DNA from: Simmondsia chinensis
Taxonomy: Eukaryota; Streptophyta; Magnoliopsida; Caryophyllales; Simmondsiaceae
Direction of reading: 5' to 3'
Assembly (NCBI GenBank): GCA_018398585.1
Contig: JAGTTD010000019.1
Coordinates: forward strand, 992,001-1,056,000
Length of the DNA stretch: 64,000 nt
The first letter of the stretch is position 1. Every line of letters starts with the position of its first letter. This document shows, piece after piece, positions 49,218-60,892 of this stretch. The notes under the pieces were generated by a model. It did no database searches, was not told where the DNA came from, and worked only from the letters and a program-made list of their open reading frames with translations. The position numbers and the translations under genes were made by a program.

Positions 49218-49812
49218 CCAAACCCAAAACTACTCCTTAATTAGAAAATTAAATCTACCCCAAATATTGAAAATAGTAGAATCAATCATAACTTGCTCAC
49301 TACATCTTTGCTCAAGGAAGATTCTTCTATTCCGCTCTATCCCAATGTTGTAAACCATAACCGCTACAGTAATTCTCTTAATGATACTGAACCTTTTCCT
49401 ATTACGAACTTTACATCCAAGCCATATCATTCTCTCTTTCAAGTTGTTCATATTTGGAATATCGAAGCTCTCCGCCACTTTATACCAAACATTATAGGAG
49501 AAACGACATTTGAAAAAAAGTTGACCAACATGTTCACTCGCCTCTTCACAAAGGTGACAGCGACTTGACAAAGATAATCCCATCCTCTGGAGACGGTCAT
49601 GAGTAAGAAGGTCTCCAGAAAGGGTACGCAACAAACATGCACCAATGCCAAGAACTCCTTTACATCGAACACGATCATAAGCACTCCTAATTTGAAATTT
49701 CCCATTAACCACACAAGCATGCAACTCATGATCAGCCTAAGCAGTATCATCCCAGAGAACGGCCCATCTATCACGGCATTTAATCAAAGCTTTCCAGAAG
49801 GCTGAGTCATGC
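49218..49812 (-). mobile_element. LINE remnant: RT zinc-binding (zf-RVT) domain
   Basis: The minus-strand frame includes FQIRSAYDRV, then RLQRMGLSLSSRCHLCEEAS and HVGQLFFKCRFSYNVW: the C-x2-C...H...C zinc-binding module that follows reverse transcriptase in plant LINEs. A stop upstream (before ADHELHACVV) and missing RT and endonuclease show it is a fragment. Confidence 0.8.
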
Positions 49813-49939
49813 ACACCCATTTATTATTATTATCATCATCATCATCATTGTTTTTTTTTTGGTTATTACTATTACTATATTATTATTGTTGTTATTATTG
49901 CTAATACTATTATTGTTGTTTTTGTCATTATAATTATTA

Positions 49940-49980
<41 letters not shown>

Positions 49981-50674
49981 GCTTTTATTATTATTATATT
50001 AAAATTTATTTAGGAGATATTTGGTAAACTATTTTACCTATATCCGTCTTTACTCTTGCTTATCAAATATGGAAATGGCTATTTAATCTCATTCTCATCT
50101 CCATTTTATACATATACCAAACAGAGGAAGAAGAACGATTGGGTCATTCCTACTCCTAGAAAGTCATTCTTATTTTCTAACTCGGCGCCTACAATTCATT
50201 TCTACATACCAAACAGCCCATAAGAAAAAGAAGGATTTTTGGTATATTAAAACTTTTTCTTTTAATAAATTTATAATTAAAATAATTTTTCTTAAAATTT
50301 TCATCATTTGTCTAAAGAACACTTTTATTTTATAAATTTATATAGGGTTTATCAGATTAAGTTGAGGCTAAAGTTTTGTTGATAAAGAATGTCGCTTTTA
50401 TTTGGGAAGTTAACTTCTCTTTTAACAAAGAAACTAATCTTCATGTTTTAAGAAAGATTATTTTGAAACAAAAAAAATAAAAAACGGGGTCTAGCCCTTG
50501 ATGCATTTCTTCATTTTGGTCAAACTCCATCGACCTTATTGTATGGGTCCTTCTATGATACACACGTGATATGAAAATTACAAACAATTATATATTAAAC
50601 AAATATACAATAGGATCCAACCCAATCGCCATATTCAAAGCTTCTACAATAACATAATTCCCTCTCGATTCTTC

Positions 50675-52084
50675 TCACTTCTTCCACAACTCGAGTAGTT
50701 TATCCAATGCAATATAAGACGGTCCACCTTCCTTCAATGCAACCCTGGCCTCGTCCCTTAATTTTGAGACCCTCTCTCTTAGCATTGCTCCCTTCGGCCC
50801 CATAATCTCCACCACCCGCTTCTCCACCTCACCTGCTGGAACCACCATCTTTTCCTCTGCCCCCGCAATGGGTATTGCCGCCTTCATCGTCTCCACCAAT
50901 ATAATCTTATTGATTCTTTGCTCAGCGTACAACGGCCAGGTTATCATGGGCACCCCAGCATAAACAGCTTCTAATATCGAGTTCCATCCACAGTGAGTTA
51001 CGAACCCACCAATGGACTCATGATTTAGAACTTCCATTTGCGGCACCCAATTCTTAACCACCAACCCGTGCCCTTCAGTCCGGTTCAAGAACCCTTCTGG
51101 CAACAATGAACCTAGATCCGGCTCTGGCAAGGGCATGAACCTTTTCACCTTATCCTCGGTAGGTGGACTCCGTACAACCCATACGAACCTAACTCCGGAC
51201 TGATCCAACCCGATTGAAATCTCCCTCAATTGCTCCTTAGAAAACAATCCTAAACTCCCAAAACACAAAAACACGACACTCTGCCTAGGTTGTAAGTCAA
51301 GCCACTTTAAACAGTCCTCCCTCTCAATGGGCCGTTCTCTCACATTAATCAACGGCCCAATAGGGTAAATGGGCGGGGTTGGCCGGCCCATTAAGACAAG
51401 CCCAGCAGAGATCACTTTAAGGGCCGTCTCCTCCAGAGCTTCAAATGTGTTCACTATAATCCCATCGGCTTCCGCCATTTGAACACCGAATTCGACGAAA
51501 TTGTCGTATACTAGGGTTCGCTCCATCATCGGTTCCGGCAATGCCGTGAACGGAATCGGAGGCAAACTAGGGATTTCAATGCATTTTCCGGCGAGATCCT
51601 TGAAATTCGCTGTGGTGGAACGGTGGATTTCCGGGACGCGGAGAAAAAGAGCAAGATCCGCGGCGCCAGAGGTAAAGAAATAGAACGTAGGGATACCGAG
51701 CGCGGCGGCGATCGGCCGCGCTGGAGAGCAGAAGATATCCAGGACGAACGCCATCACGGAGGCGGAGGCGGAGGATAGAGCGGCGCTCACGGCGGGGGTG
51801 TTGAGCCGGAGGGTTTCGAAAAGGAGGTGTTCGCCGTTGGGGTAAGAGGAGAGAGGGAGGGGGAGAGAGACGAGAGGGAGGTGGTGGAAGGAGAGAGAGG
51901 GGACGGCGGAGGAGACGGCGGAGATGTAGGAGGTGGTGGCGGTGGAGGAGAAGGGGAAGGAGGGGATGAGGATGGTGATGGAGAGAGAAGGGCGGCGATG
52001 GAGGAGGAGCTTGGCGAGCTCAACCATGGAGACAAGGTGTCCCATTCCTGGTGATGGGTACATTACTATTCTCTCCTCCGCCAT
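50675..52084 (-). CDS. UDP-glycosyltransferase, UGT88-like, 469 aa
   Basis: Single exon, as in the UGT88 group. These cytosolic enzymes move sugar, usually glucose, from UDP-sugar to hydroxyls of small molecules such as flavonoids and other phenolics. H16 (PSPGMGH) is the likely catalytic base and D116 (VLDIFC) its partner. The 44-residue PSPG box is at 346-389, starting WVPQ and ending YAEQ. The final Q is usual for UDP-glucose users. GVPM is intact at 377-380. 469 aa matches the family (450-490). On the minus strand TTTATAAG (52150-52157) lies about 70 bp before the ATG. The region encoding residues 30-100 is Ser/Pro- and Leu-rich and strongly CT-biased. The downstream sequence is shared with the pseudogene at 56281 and the gene at 62452. 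The acceptor substrate cannot be predicted. Confidence 0.95.
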   Translation of the reverse strand: MAEERIVMYPSPGMGHLVSMVELAKLLLHRRPSLSITILIPSFPFSSTATTSYISAVSSAVPSLSFHHLPLVSLPLPLSSYPNGEHLLFETLRLNTPAVSAALSSASASVMAFVLDIFCSPARPIAAALGIPTFYFFTSGAADLALFLRVPEIHRSTTANFKDLAGKCIEIPSLPPIPFTALPEPMMERTLVYDNFVEFGVQMAEADGIIVNTFEALEETALKVISAGLVLMGRPTPPIYPIGPLINVRERPIEREDCLKWLDLQPRQSVVFLCFGSLGLFSKEQLREISIGLDQSGVRFVWVVRSPPTEDKVKRFMPLPEPDLGSLLPEGFLNRTEGHGLVVKNWVPQMEVLNHESIGGFVTHCGWNSILEAVYAGVPMITWPLYAEQRINKIILVETMKAAIPIAGAEEKMVVPAGEVEKRVVEIMGPKGAMLRERVSKLRDEARVALKEGGPSYIALDKLLELWKK

Positions 52085-52149
52085 TGTTGAAAGCTTGCTT
52101 GGTGAGAGTTCTTATGAGTTTCAACATTGTTTGTCACTGAGTCACCCTC

Positions 52150-52157
52150 TTATAAAT
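52150..52157 (-). promoter_or_regulatory. Probable TATA box of the first UGT gene
   Basis: TTTATAAG on the minus strand, about 66-73 bp upstream of the UGT ATG. A start near 52120 would give a short leader with no intervening ATG that precludes use of 52084. Confidence 0.5.
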
Positions 52158-52407
52158 CATTATAGCATTTTGTAAAAGAAAAATATTTGAATTACAGCCA
52201 ATGAAATTATTTATTCAAACTTGTGTTCATAAGAACAACATGTGCAAAAATAAAATATCTTCAATTTTTTAAAGTTATATTGAATTAATGGCGCCTTAAA
52301 GGAGCTGTATTATTGGTTGGGACAGTGTTAATTAAATTAGATTATGTTTCGGGTTCATATTTGAGGATAAGAGATGAACTCAAGCTCTTTATAGTGGGGA
52401 AAGCGGT

Positions 52408-52607
52408 TGCATTTCACCGGATCTTTAGGTCTGACCCACAGAGTTGACATACATAAGATCTACATATAAGCCCAAATGAGGTTCCATCCTAAAATTAATT
52501 GGCATTAGGTGAAGTAACTCACTAAGCTTATAAGGTGATCTCTTCTCTTTTACAACTCCAACGTGAGATTACACAAGACTCACATGTGGTGGAGTCCTCA
52601 ACAAAAC
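52408..52607 (-). mobile_element. Solo LTR of the TRIM family
   Basis: About 200 bp matching the reverse complement of the 11376-11571 LTR over its full length: ATTTCACCGG..., GATCTACATATAAGCCCAAA, TTCCATCCTAAAATTAATTGG, CTCACTAAGCTTATAAGGTG, CAAGACTCACATGTGG and the end GTCCTCAACA. No PBS or second LTR is adjacent. Confidence 0.85.
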
Positions 52608-53149
52608 AATTAGAGAACCAGAGAGGACCCCTTCGATGCTTAAATCATTATAAATTTCAAGTAATAATATTAATTATAAATATAGAGTTAAAAAAAATGT
52701 TAAAGAAAGGGAAAAAGAGATGGAGAAAGAGCTCGTACGAGGCGCGTGCGCGTGCATGAACGCTTGTGTGTGTGGTTATGGTCTTGAAGGGGTGCAAGCA
52801 TACTTGGGAGCTAAGGTGCCCCTTTTCGGTAATTTAATTTAGGTCTAGTGTTTTAGTATCCGACATCATACAATTACAATTTACGAGTATTCGGTTTTAT
52901 ATAATAATAGTTTGATTACTATCTCACTGACCGTGTTTCGGCCATAGCATCTTGCCTATTGACGTGCCCACAACAGATTAAATAAAGTATTAAAATTTAA
53001 TTATAAAATCAGAAGTTTATAAAAGTAAATGGGTTTATAATTAAAAAATAATAAATTAAATATTAATTTAAACAAGAATGTCTCTGTGCGATGCAAAATG
53101 AAAGTGTAATCATAATAATAAAAGTCTAACCTTATTAAAAAATCTAAAA

Positions 53150-54270
53150 TATAGAAGATGTAGATTAAAATCAAATATCTTTGATGCTGATCTCGATCTT
53201 CTCTTTCATCTTCTGAATATTTCTATTAGTGAGTATGAGATCTGAATTATCATGCGGTCCATGAACTATCTGATTAATTTATTATTCATATAATATCTTG
53301 TTACTTTCCTTCTAGGCTGAGAATCCTCGAAAACAATCTCATTTTACGGTATACCCTAAAAGGCTAATACTGCATACATCCCCTCCTAGACCCTGCTTAT
53401 GCGGGAGCACTGGATTTGTTGTTATTGTTGTTGTTGTTATATGACATTTTGTTCATTCATATAATCCTGTTGTTTCTATACTCTTTTTCACTATTGTTAT
53501 TATTTGTCTCCATCAGAAGTATCATTTAGTATCAACTTGCATGTTTAGCCTGAATATAGGTTTAAATTCAACGACGACAACAACGACAACTCTTAGAATG
53601 AATTGAGAAATTGCTAATTACTTCATTGCAATATAGGTGTTTAACTTGTTTATATAGTTACGTTTGATTATGTTAATTTGGTAATTTATTTAAATAATTA
53701 TAAATTGTCATATATTTATTGTTAGTATTAACTATATAGTATATTATCAACATATTAAAATAAATTAATATTATCAACTATAGGTACTTTCTCTCTATTA
53801 ATACTATTTCATTTTCCAATCAAAAAAAAATATATATATATTATTGACTTATTTATAAGTTGGTAAACTTCAATAACAAAAAAAGTTACCCATATAACTA
53901 AATGGGTAACTTGATGGTTTACCTATTTGTTAATGTGATAAGGTAAGGGTTGAGTGTTTCTAATCCGTTTAATGAACGGGTCGGGATCAGGCTAACTCTT
54001 TTTCTAAAGCCCCTCATGTAACACGAACACAAGTATGACACGACTTGACACATTTACCAGTCCTATATATATCTTTATCTATTATTTTTCCTAGTATATA
54101 TGGGTTCGTGCTTGTCTGACTAACTCAACATCTGAAATTCGAACTCTCATTTCATGCTTGCAGATAATACCTGCTAAGTGCAAATGTGTAAGTGTTGTCT
54201 TGCCAAGGCTGAACCCATGCAATGAACATCTATCGAATTCACGAAGGTACCTGTAGCTCTATAGATTAAG
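53150..54270 (+). pseudogene. SGT1 relic (intron 3 end to exon 7)
   Basis: 53150-53560 matches the end of SGT1 intron 3 (GGTCCATGAACT, TATCTTGTTACTT, TTGTTATTATTTGTCTCCATC, CAACTTGCAT), interrupted by a SINE (about 53312-53438). 54060-54270 matches the intron 6/exon 7 junction: TCATGCTTGCAG, then ATAATACCTGCTAAGTGCAA and GGCTGAACCCATGCAATG. The exon 7 copy lacks about 19 bp and has a small insertion, so it cannot encode the CS domain. Exons 4-6 are missing. With 55560-55865 (SGT1 downstream) it shows that an SGT1-containing block was duplicated and has decayed. Confidence 0.8.
53312..53438 (+). mobile_element. SINE tail copy within the SGT1 relic
   Basis: GAGAATCCTCGAAAACAATCTC, GGCTAATACTGCATACATCC, CTAGACCCTGCTTATGCGGG, then a GTTGTTATTGTTGTTGTTG end. 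It interrupts the homology to SGT1 intron 3. No clear TSD was found. Confidence 0.65.
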
Positions 54271-54524
54271 ACTCCTAAACTTTAGGGTTTGTATCTTATT
54301 TTATGAACTTATGCTTAGGGTGCGTCTGGATTAGCTTATTTCAGCTTATTTTTTTTCAGCTTTTCTGTTTCAATAAGATCTATCAATTTAAGATCTGTAT
54401 TTTTTACAGTTAAGTGTTTGATTGTACAGTGCAGAAAGATCTTTTTTTACATAATAAAGTATTTGGATACAAGTTTAAAAAAGAAAGTTATCTATTATAA
54501 TTATAGAAATAACTTAATAATATA

Positions 54525-54777
54525 ATAACAACAACAATAGACCCAGCGCCTCAAGGGCTCACGCATAAGCGGGATCTGGGAGGGGTGGATGTACGCAGTC
54601 TTACCTCTTCAAGATGTAACTCTGCCGAGAGGCTATTTCTGAGGAACCCCAACTTTATGGGGTTGGCAACACAAGGACTTCACTGGAAGTCACTCATCCT
54701 AGTACTACTCTCGCCCAAGCACGCTTAACTTCGGAGTTCTGATAGGATCCGGTGCCGTAGTGCCTGGTAAATGAATC
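54525..54777 (-). mobile_element. 5S rRNA-headed SINE, copy 4 (16-bp TSD)
   Basis: 253 bp, minus strand. The head runs from GATTCATTTACCAGGCACTA through CACCGGATCC, GAACTCCGAAGTTAAGCGTG, GCTTGGGCGAGAGTAGTACT and AGGATGAGTGACTTCC to CTTGTGTTGCCAACC. The tail has GACTGCGTACATCC, CCCAGATCCCGCTTATGCG, GGCGCTGGGTC and TTGTTGTTGTTA. The 16-bp repeats at 54509-54524 and 54778-54793 differ at one position. It is the clearest complete 5S-head-plus-tail unit with copy 1. Confidence 0.9.
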
Positions 54778-54793
54778 ATAACTTAACAATATA

Positions 54794-56280
54794 AACCAAT
54801 TAATAATAGTACGTAGGAGAGAATTATAATAATAATAGTTGATCATGGTAGCGGAGAGTGATGAGTATAGCTACCCATGGGCGTAAAAGGTGTGGTGGTA
54901 GGTGGGGTGGCAATAACAAGTAAAAATAGTTCATAATGATGAAGATTTGATATTAATAGTCTTGTAAAAGCATTTTTCTGAAATAAGTTGTGAAAAAGAT
55001 CCAATTTTATATTTTTTTTTCTACTTAGTTATAAAATAATTTTTTCATCTTTTTAGTTAAGCTATGAGAAAGATATAAAAAGTTCTTTTCTATCAACCAA
55101 ATACAAGGCTCACAGTCAACTAGATTTTTTTCACATTTTTAAGCTGTTAAAAAGTTCAACCAAATGCGGCCTCAAATGTGGCTTGTTTTGACTTTTGAAG
55201 TTTAAATGGGGACATTACTTTTAAGGCAAAAATATTCTAGAGGGAGCGTTATGTTTGTCAAAAGGAGCAATGGTATAAAGTTTACGTGTTTTGAACAGGT
55301 AATGGAAAGGGCAACTGTTTTAGAAAAAGAATAAAAAGAGCATCGGCTTTGGTGATCGGAATGATTTATGTAATAACTGAACCATGGCTGACATCACTCC
55401 TAGTTCGTAGAGTTGAATGCACATAGCTAAATATGCATCCTTGAGTCGAGCCAAGCCTAAACTCAGCTTTTAGCTCGCCGAGCTTGGAAAATCCAATCTC
55501 AAGTTGGCTTCGCTCAATTGACCTCGAACCCAGCTCAACAAAGTACAACTTAAGCTTCCTTTTAGTCTCATCTTAAGTACCCAACTGAGTTGTATAGAGA
55601 GTGTAATTTTGAATTTTGAAAGCTCGGTATTTTCTCGTATTCATGCCTTTATTTCAATATTTGTGGATGATTTAGAGAGGAGATTTTGGATACAATTTAC
55701 TTTTAAGGAGTATAATATTTGCCCTATGTAGTGCCATCAATATGAGGATGGGGAAAGGCGAGCTCGAATACATGACCTCATGCATAAGGATGGGAAGCTT
55801 TAACAACTTAAATGACAAATCTCACTCCTTTTCGGATGGAAATGTACATTATATGATAATAAGTTACTGCCCCTAAAGCCTTGTGGTTTATACCTAAGGT
55901 TCTAGGGTTTGATATAGTGGTAGTATTCCTCCTGTACCAATCTCATTGGACATTAGGTTTAACTTATGAAGTTGGCATATATGAGGTTGACATATGAACA
56001 TAAGTCGAGTTTCATTCGAAATTAATTGGCATTAGATGGAGTGGCCCATCTCGGCTTATATGTAGATCTTTACTCATAAAACTCTAATTTCGGATTCTTA
56101 TTGGACTTACATTTGGGGAGCTTTTCTTTACCTTTGTTAAAACCTCATCTATCTTATTGCGCGGGTCTTTATTTGATACACATATAATATGAAAATTACA
56201 AAGGATTATATTCAACTAGATCTAACACAATCACCACATTCAAAGCTTCCACAATAACATTATTCTCTTCTCAATTCTTC
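54794..56280. other. Decayed spacer between SGT1 relic and UGT pseudogene
   Basis: 55560-55865 is homologous to the region just downstream of the SGT1 stop (46290-46600). 55962-56120 is a TRIM LTR relic matching 46625-46790. 56120-56280 matches the 3' flank of the intact UGT genes (ACACATATAATATGAAAATTAC..., TTCAAAGCTTC). No gene is supported at 54800-55550. Confidence 0.6.
55962..56120 (-). mobile_element. TRIM LTR relic
   Basis: Antisense to the 11376 LTR: GAAGTTGGCATATATGAGGT, TTTCATTCGAAATTAATTGGC, CTCGGCTTATATGTAGATC, AAACTCTAATTTCGGATTC, ending near CATTTGGGGAG. It corresponds in position to 46625-46790 in the intact block. Confidence 0.6.
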
Positions 56281-56948
56281 TCACATCTTCCATGCCTCGA
56301 GTAGTTTATCCAACGTGACATAAGATGACCCACCTTCCTTCAACGCACCCTTGGCCTCATCCCTCAGTTTCGAGATCCTATTTCTTAGTGCTGCTCCTTT
56401 CGACCTCGTAATCTCCATCACTCGCTCCTTCACCTCATCTGCCGCCACCAATGCCCCTTCCTCTGCCCCTGCAATGGGTATCGCCAACTCCATCATCTCC
56501 ACCAATATAATCTTATTCATCCTTTGCTCTGCGTATAGCGGCCAGGCCAACATGGGCACTCCAGCCTAGACAGCTTCTAGTATTGAGTTCCACCCACAGT
56601 GAGTCACGAACCCTCCAACAGACTCGTGACTCAAAACTTCTACTTGCGGAACCCAATTCTTGACGACCAACCCCTCCCTTTGGTGCGCTCCAAAAATCCT
56701 TCCGGCAACAACAAACCCAGATCCGGTTCTGGCAAGGGCATGAACCGTTTCTCCTTATCCTCGGTAGGCGGGCTCCGTACAACCCATAAGAATCTACGGG
56801 AGGTAGGCGGTGGAAGGAGAGAGAGGGGACGGCGGAGGAGACGTCGGAGATGAAGGCGGCGGTGGAAGAGGAGGTTGGCGAGCTCAACCATGGAGACAAG
56901 GTGTCCCATTCCTGGTGATGGGTACATTACAATTTTCTCCTCCGCCAT
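56281..56948 (-). pseudogene. UGT88-like pseudogene
   Basis: It retains the N-terminus ([20 protein letters not shown]), then jumps by a large internal deletion (about 0.7 kb relative to the intact genes, plus a smaller one) to [18 protein letters not shown]. One base is missing in the C run encoding GRGLVVKNW, shifting the frame. In the PSPG region the codon after EAV is TAG (56573-56575), where the intact paralogs have Tyr or Trp. The C-terminal 92 codons (AWPLYAEQ to LEAWKM) are open and close to the gene at 62452. The upstream sequence TGATGAAGCTCTGTGAG also matches that gene, so they are the closest pair. Confidence 0.93.
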
Positions 56949-58138
56949 TGATGAAGCTCTGTGAGTTTTGGTTGATCTCATACGAAGCCTTTACCTTTTG
57001 GATTTTCTTAAAACAAACATAATCATTCCCAGTGACCCACATGCTTAAATTAAATCATATTACTCACCACCACATTGCTTAAATTTCAATTTATCCTTGT
57101 TTTAGTGATAGTGCTCTGCTCCCATTCGAATTCAAATTATATTTATTTATTTTTGTACCATGACCTTATTTGATTGTTAGAAAGTATAACAAAAAATTGA
57201 AATTTATAGAAAATAGCCGTTTATGTTCTTATTTGGTTACCTCAAAATAGACCAAACATGAAAAGTAAGAATATCTTAGCGATTTTTAGGTCATTTAAAA
57301 TGCAAGAAATAACTTAGTCCCACCTTAGGTAAATTATATTTCTCATTCTGTCAATCAAATATTTTGTACCTAATCCTTGAGAAGTTGACACAAGAATTTC
57401 AATTTCTTGAAAATACAACTTCTCATGTAAGAATTTCATTCCTATGTCGACCAATCAAGGTCTATGTTTAAATTCAAAACTCAGTAACCTACATAAAGTT
57501 GTTATTTTTACGAATTATAGAGTTCTAATGACAAACATTTCCATTATCATTTAAATTATTTTGAGTTTTAGGTTAAGGTGTGTATGAGAAAGAATAAAGG
57601 CTAATTGTAATTAATCAATTATATATATATTGACATTAATAAAGAATTTTGACCCAAAAAAAAAAAAAAAGCACACCGATAAAGCCTCAGAAGAGTGACT
57701 CTACGTATCCGATGGTCTATAGATCCGAACCGGGCATATTCGCTTGTCTAAAGTAATACCTCAATCTCATATTATATACATATTTTTTTAAAAAAAATAG
57801 GATATTATTTAGTGTATACAGAAAAAAATGTAATATATTATAGAAAATAAATAAGAAATGTTTTCCTTTCATCACATTTGATTGAAACAATGGTGTAACA
57901 ATCAAAAGGACAATGTGTCCGGAGGTAGCAAGGTGTTGGTATTGACACTATTGCTTTTTTCTTTATTTTTTGGTCCACTGAAACATATTATCTTTCTACA
58001 TATTCAAATATAATATTTTTGTCGGCTTGAGGTCGGTATTCAGATTAAAAAAAAAAGTATAATATCTTTATTTTTAAGGTCCAAATTGAGGTGAGTGATT
58101 GGAGATGATGGAAGCGGTCGTGGGCTCAAGGATTGGTG

Positions 58139-58169
<31 letters not shown>

Positions 58170-59226
58170 GTGGCCCAGGCATGACAAGCATGGCTGCTTG
58201 AGTTTTTTTAGCTGTTGCCTAAAGTTATATTCGATCCTAACTATATTATAAATATTTTAAATTTGCATATTGAATATAATGTAGTACATGACAAGGACGT
58301 TCAGATCGAGTCTACAAAAGGTGAAATCAAGTCCCGGAAATTGTAGAAATTGCATCTGGGTTGGAAAAATAGTACCAGACGTATGATTAGGATTTTAGGG
58401 TTTTTGTTGTCATTGCTATTTATTTATTTTATTATTGTTTTAAAAGTTTTTGAGTTATTTTAGGATTAATCTGGATTTTTGAGTTATATTACAATTAGTT
58501 TGGGTTTTTGAATTATATTAGGATTATATTAGTTTAGTTGCCTATAAATAGGGATTAGGATTTATTTGTTAGGAAATTTTTGATAAATTGAGATTACTCT
58601 AAGGGGTTTAATATTTTGAGTTGATCTTCATAGTTTTTATTTTAAAAGAGTTCAATAAAAAATACACGGCTCTTATTAGGTTATTGGTGGAAAATTCATA
58701 GAATCAATGATTTTAGCCGATCCCTTTTATTCCAGTATTGTTGGGTATGATCAACGGGTAGAGTCGACCTATTCTTTCCACCGTGACGGGTTCAAAGTTG
58801 CAAGCCGAATCTTTAGACTAATTTGTATCAGTTGGTCCCGATTTGGTCTGATACCATTGTAAGTCTTAGGCCTCGAAGTGGGTCCTGAAATGGGCCGGCT
58901 TGTGAGGCCCAGGAGAACAGCCCACATTGAGCGGCCTCCTTGTTGATAGTTTGTTTAACATATCAAGTACAGCGACGTTATGCAAGATTATATAAATTCT
59001 TTTTTAAACCTCCTCCGAGGAATTCCTAACTTAATTGCGGCATGGGTTGAGGTTTATCAAGTAACCAGATTCCTCGTTAGCGCCCCCACCCAAAAAAAAA
59101 AAAAAAAAAAAAAATGCAAATTTGATAACTTAGGTGTTTGAGCATTTATTGCATCATTTTAATTTATACAGTTTAAAAATCTTGTCGGTTATGTATTAGT
59201 TGCCTAAATTTGCAGTTTTTAGTTAG
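56949..59226. other. Intergenic spacer
   Basis: No gene. Poly-A at 57655-57669, a (GA)n tract at about 58139-58165, and a possible LTR-retrotransposon primer-binding relic on the minus strand (GGTCTGATACCA, 58845-58856) with LTR-like sequence to its right. About 58985-59114 resembles the tRNA-derived SINE found after the WRKY stop and ends in a 22-A run. Confidence 0.5.
58985..59114 (+). mobile_element. SINE 3' part with poly-A
   Basis: CCTCCGAGGAATTCCTAACTT, GCGGCATGGGTTGAGGTTTA, CAAGTAACCAGATTCCTCG and a long A-tail; the same body as 7110-7225. The tRNA-like head is not recognisable. Confidence 0.5.
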
Positions 59227-59235
59227 AAATATTGA

Positions 59236-60465
59236 GACGAAAGTCCCAAGTTGGTCACTAAAGTGACCAAAAATTGCCCTTTTGGTCACTCAACTAAAAT
59301 TTTAGAAAATTTAGTCACCCAACTCTTAAAAAAAGTTCCATTTAGTCACCCAAGTAATTTAAAATGAACAAATTAGTCACCCAATTCAAATTTTGGAAAA
59401 TTTAGTCACCCAACTCCTAATAAAAATCTTATTTAGTCACCTAAATGATTTAAAATTAATTAAATTTATTACCCAAGTAAAAAATAATAAACTTAATTAT
59501 ATTTATGAATTATTTATTTCATTAGTTTGCAATTTTCTAAGTTTACTAAAGTTTGTCTATTATTTTTTCCAAAATACTAGTTCATCTTTTATTTTATAAT
59601 CAAATTATTATTTTGCTATTAGTATTACGTAAAAATTAAAAGATATGTAATCAATTTTGCCATAAAATAAAATATAAAAAATAATTTAAATAAAAAATGA
59701 CCTAAAATAATTTGCATATAGTTATAATTATAAATAGACTAAAAAGTAGAAATATTTATTTTAAATTGAATGCTTAATCAAAATTTTCTCTTAAAGTCAT
59801 CCTAAAAAAAATTTCCCTCCCAAAATCCCTCTGACCAAGTTTTTAAATTTTGGGAGAGAAAATTTTGAAACTCCAAAATTCCTTCCCAAAATTTAAATTT
59901 GGTTGGAGGAATTTTGGGAGGGAAATTATTTTTATGATAAATTTGAGAGAAAATTTTGATTAATTATTTAATTCAAAGTAAATATTTTTAATGTTTAGTT
60001 TTTTACAATTATAATTATATGCAAATTATTTTGGATCATTTTTCATATAAATTATTTTTTATATGTTATTTTATGGCAAAATTGATTACGTATCTTTTAA
60101 TTTTTACGTAATATTAATAGCAAAATAATAATTTGATTATAAAATAAAAGATGAACAATTATTTTGAAAAAATAAAAGATAAATTTTAATAAAGTCAGAA
60201 AATTGTAGACCAATGAAATATATAATTCATAAATATAATTAAGTTTGTTATTTTTTATTTGCGTAGTGAATTTAATTAATTTTAAACCATTTAGGTGACT
60301 AAATGAGATTTTTATTAGGAGTTGGGTGACCAACTTTTCCAAAATTTGAGTTGGGTGACTAAATGGAACTTTTTATTAAAGTTGGGGGACCAAATTTTCC
60401 AAAATTTAAGTTGGGTGACCAAATGGGCAAATTTTGGCTACTTTAGTGACTTGGGACTTTTGTCA
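59236..60465. mobile_element. 1.23-kb foldback element with 9-bp TSD (Mutator-like)
   Basis: Almost the whole element is an inverted repeat with two arms of about 600 bp meeting near 59850. The ends are GACGAAAGTCCCAAGTTGGT and, complementing the right end, TGACAAAAGTCCCAAGTCAC. The arms carry tandem 'TTAGTCACCCAACT' motifs. An exact 9-bp TSD, AAATATTGA, lies at 59227-59235 and 60466-60474, the size made by Mutator-like transposases, which often have long TIRs. There is no transposase ORF. Open frames at 59393 (+) and 60097 (-) are mirror images from the two arms, not genes. Confidence 0.9.
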
Positions 60466-60474
60466 AAATATTGA

Positions 60475-60892
60475 TGTAAAATATGATTATTATATATATA
60501 TAGACACTCTTTATTTGAGGGTAAAGGGTAAGGCTGATTACATCTTATACTCTCCAAACTCTGTTTTAACGGTAATATTTTTGAGATATTGAGTTGTTGT
60601 TGTGCTCTGTATTAGAATTTGATTCGTTTTCAAAAAATATTGACAATAATTTCTTGTGAAGCTTAGAACCTAAGTAAGCGTAATCTAAATAATAATTTTG
60701 CATAACCACTTTTGTAAACAGTGTTGTGTCAAAGAAGTAATTTATGTTTGGCCACATTAGTCAAAAAATACTTATGTTGTTATTGTGAGTGTTTGGTCAT
60801 TGTTTCAAAAAGATGATGTTTTTGTCAAATTACCAAAAACGACATTAACAAAAGTGCTTTAGTTAATACATACAAATTAGGGTTTACTACAA
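60475..60892. other. Short spacer
   Basis: AT-rich. A weak SINE-tail-like piece (GGTAAGGCTGATTACATC...TTGAGTTGTTG) is near 60525-60600. Nothing else recognised. Confidence 0.5.

Larger units (their letters stand above)
48595..50225. mobile_element. Composite region bounded by GTTTGGTATG / CATACCAAAC
   Basis: Sequences near both edges (GTTTGGTATGAGGGAATGAAGG and TTTCTACATACCAAACAGCC, with CATTCTCATTTC/GGAGTGGGA-type motifs) are inverted relative to each other, as in a large MITE-like element. Inside are a second 5S-SINE, a LINE fragment and long TTA/ATT microsatellites (48806-48880, 49822-49990). Treat as a nested repeat block. Confidence 0.4.

Noticed and set aside
59393..59599. Two similar small open frames in the foldback element (also 60097-60342)
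   Set aside because: They are mirror copies from the two arms, AT-rich and unlike known proteins.
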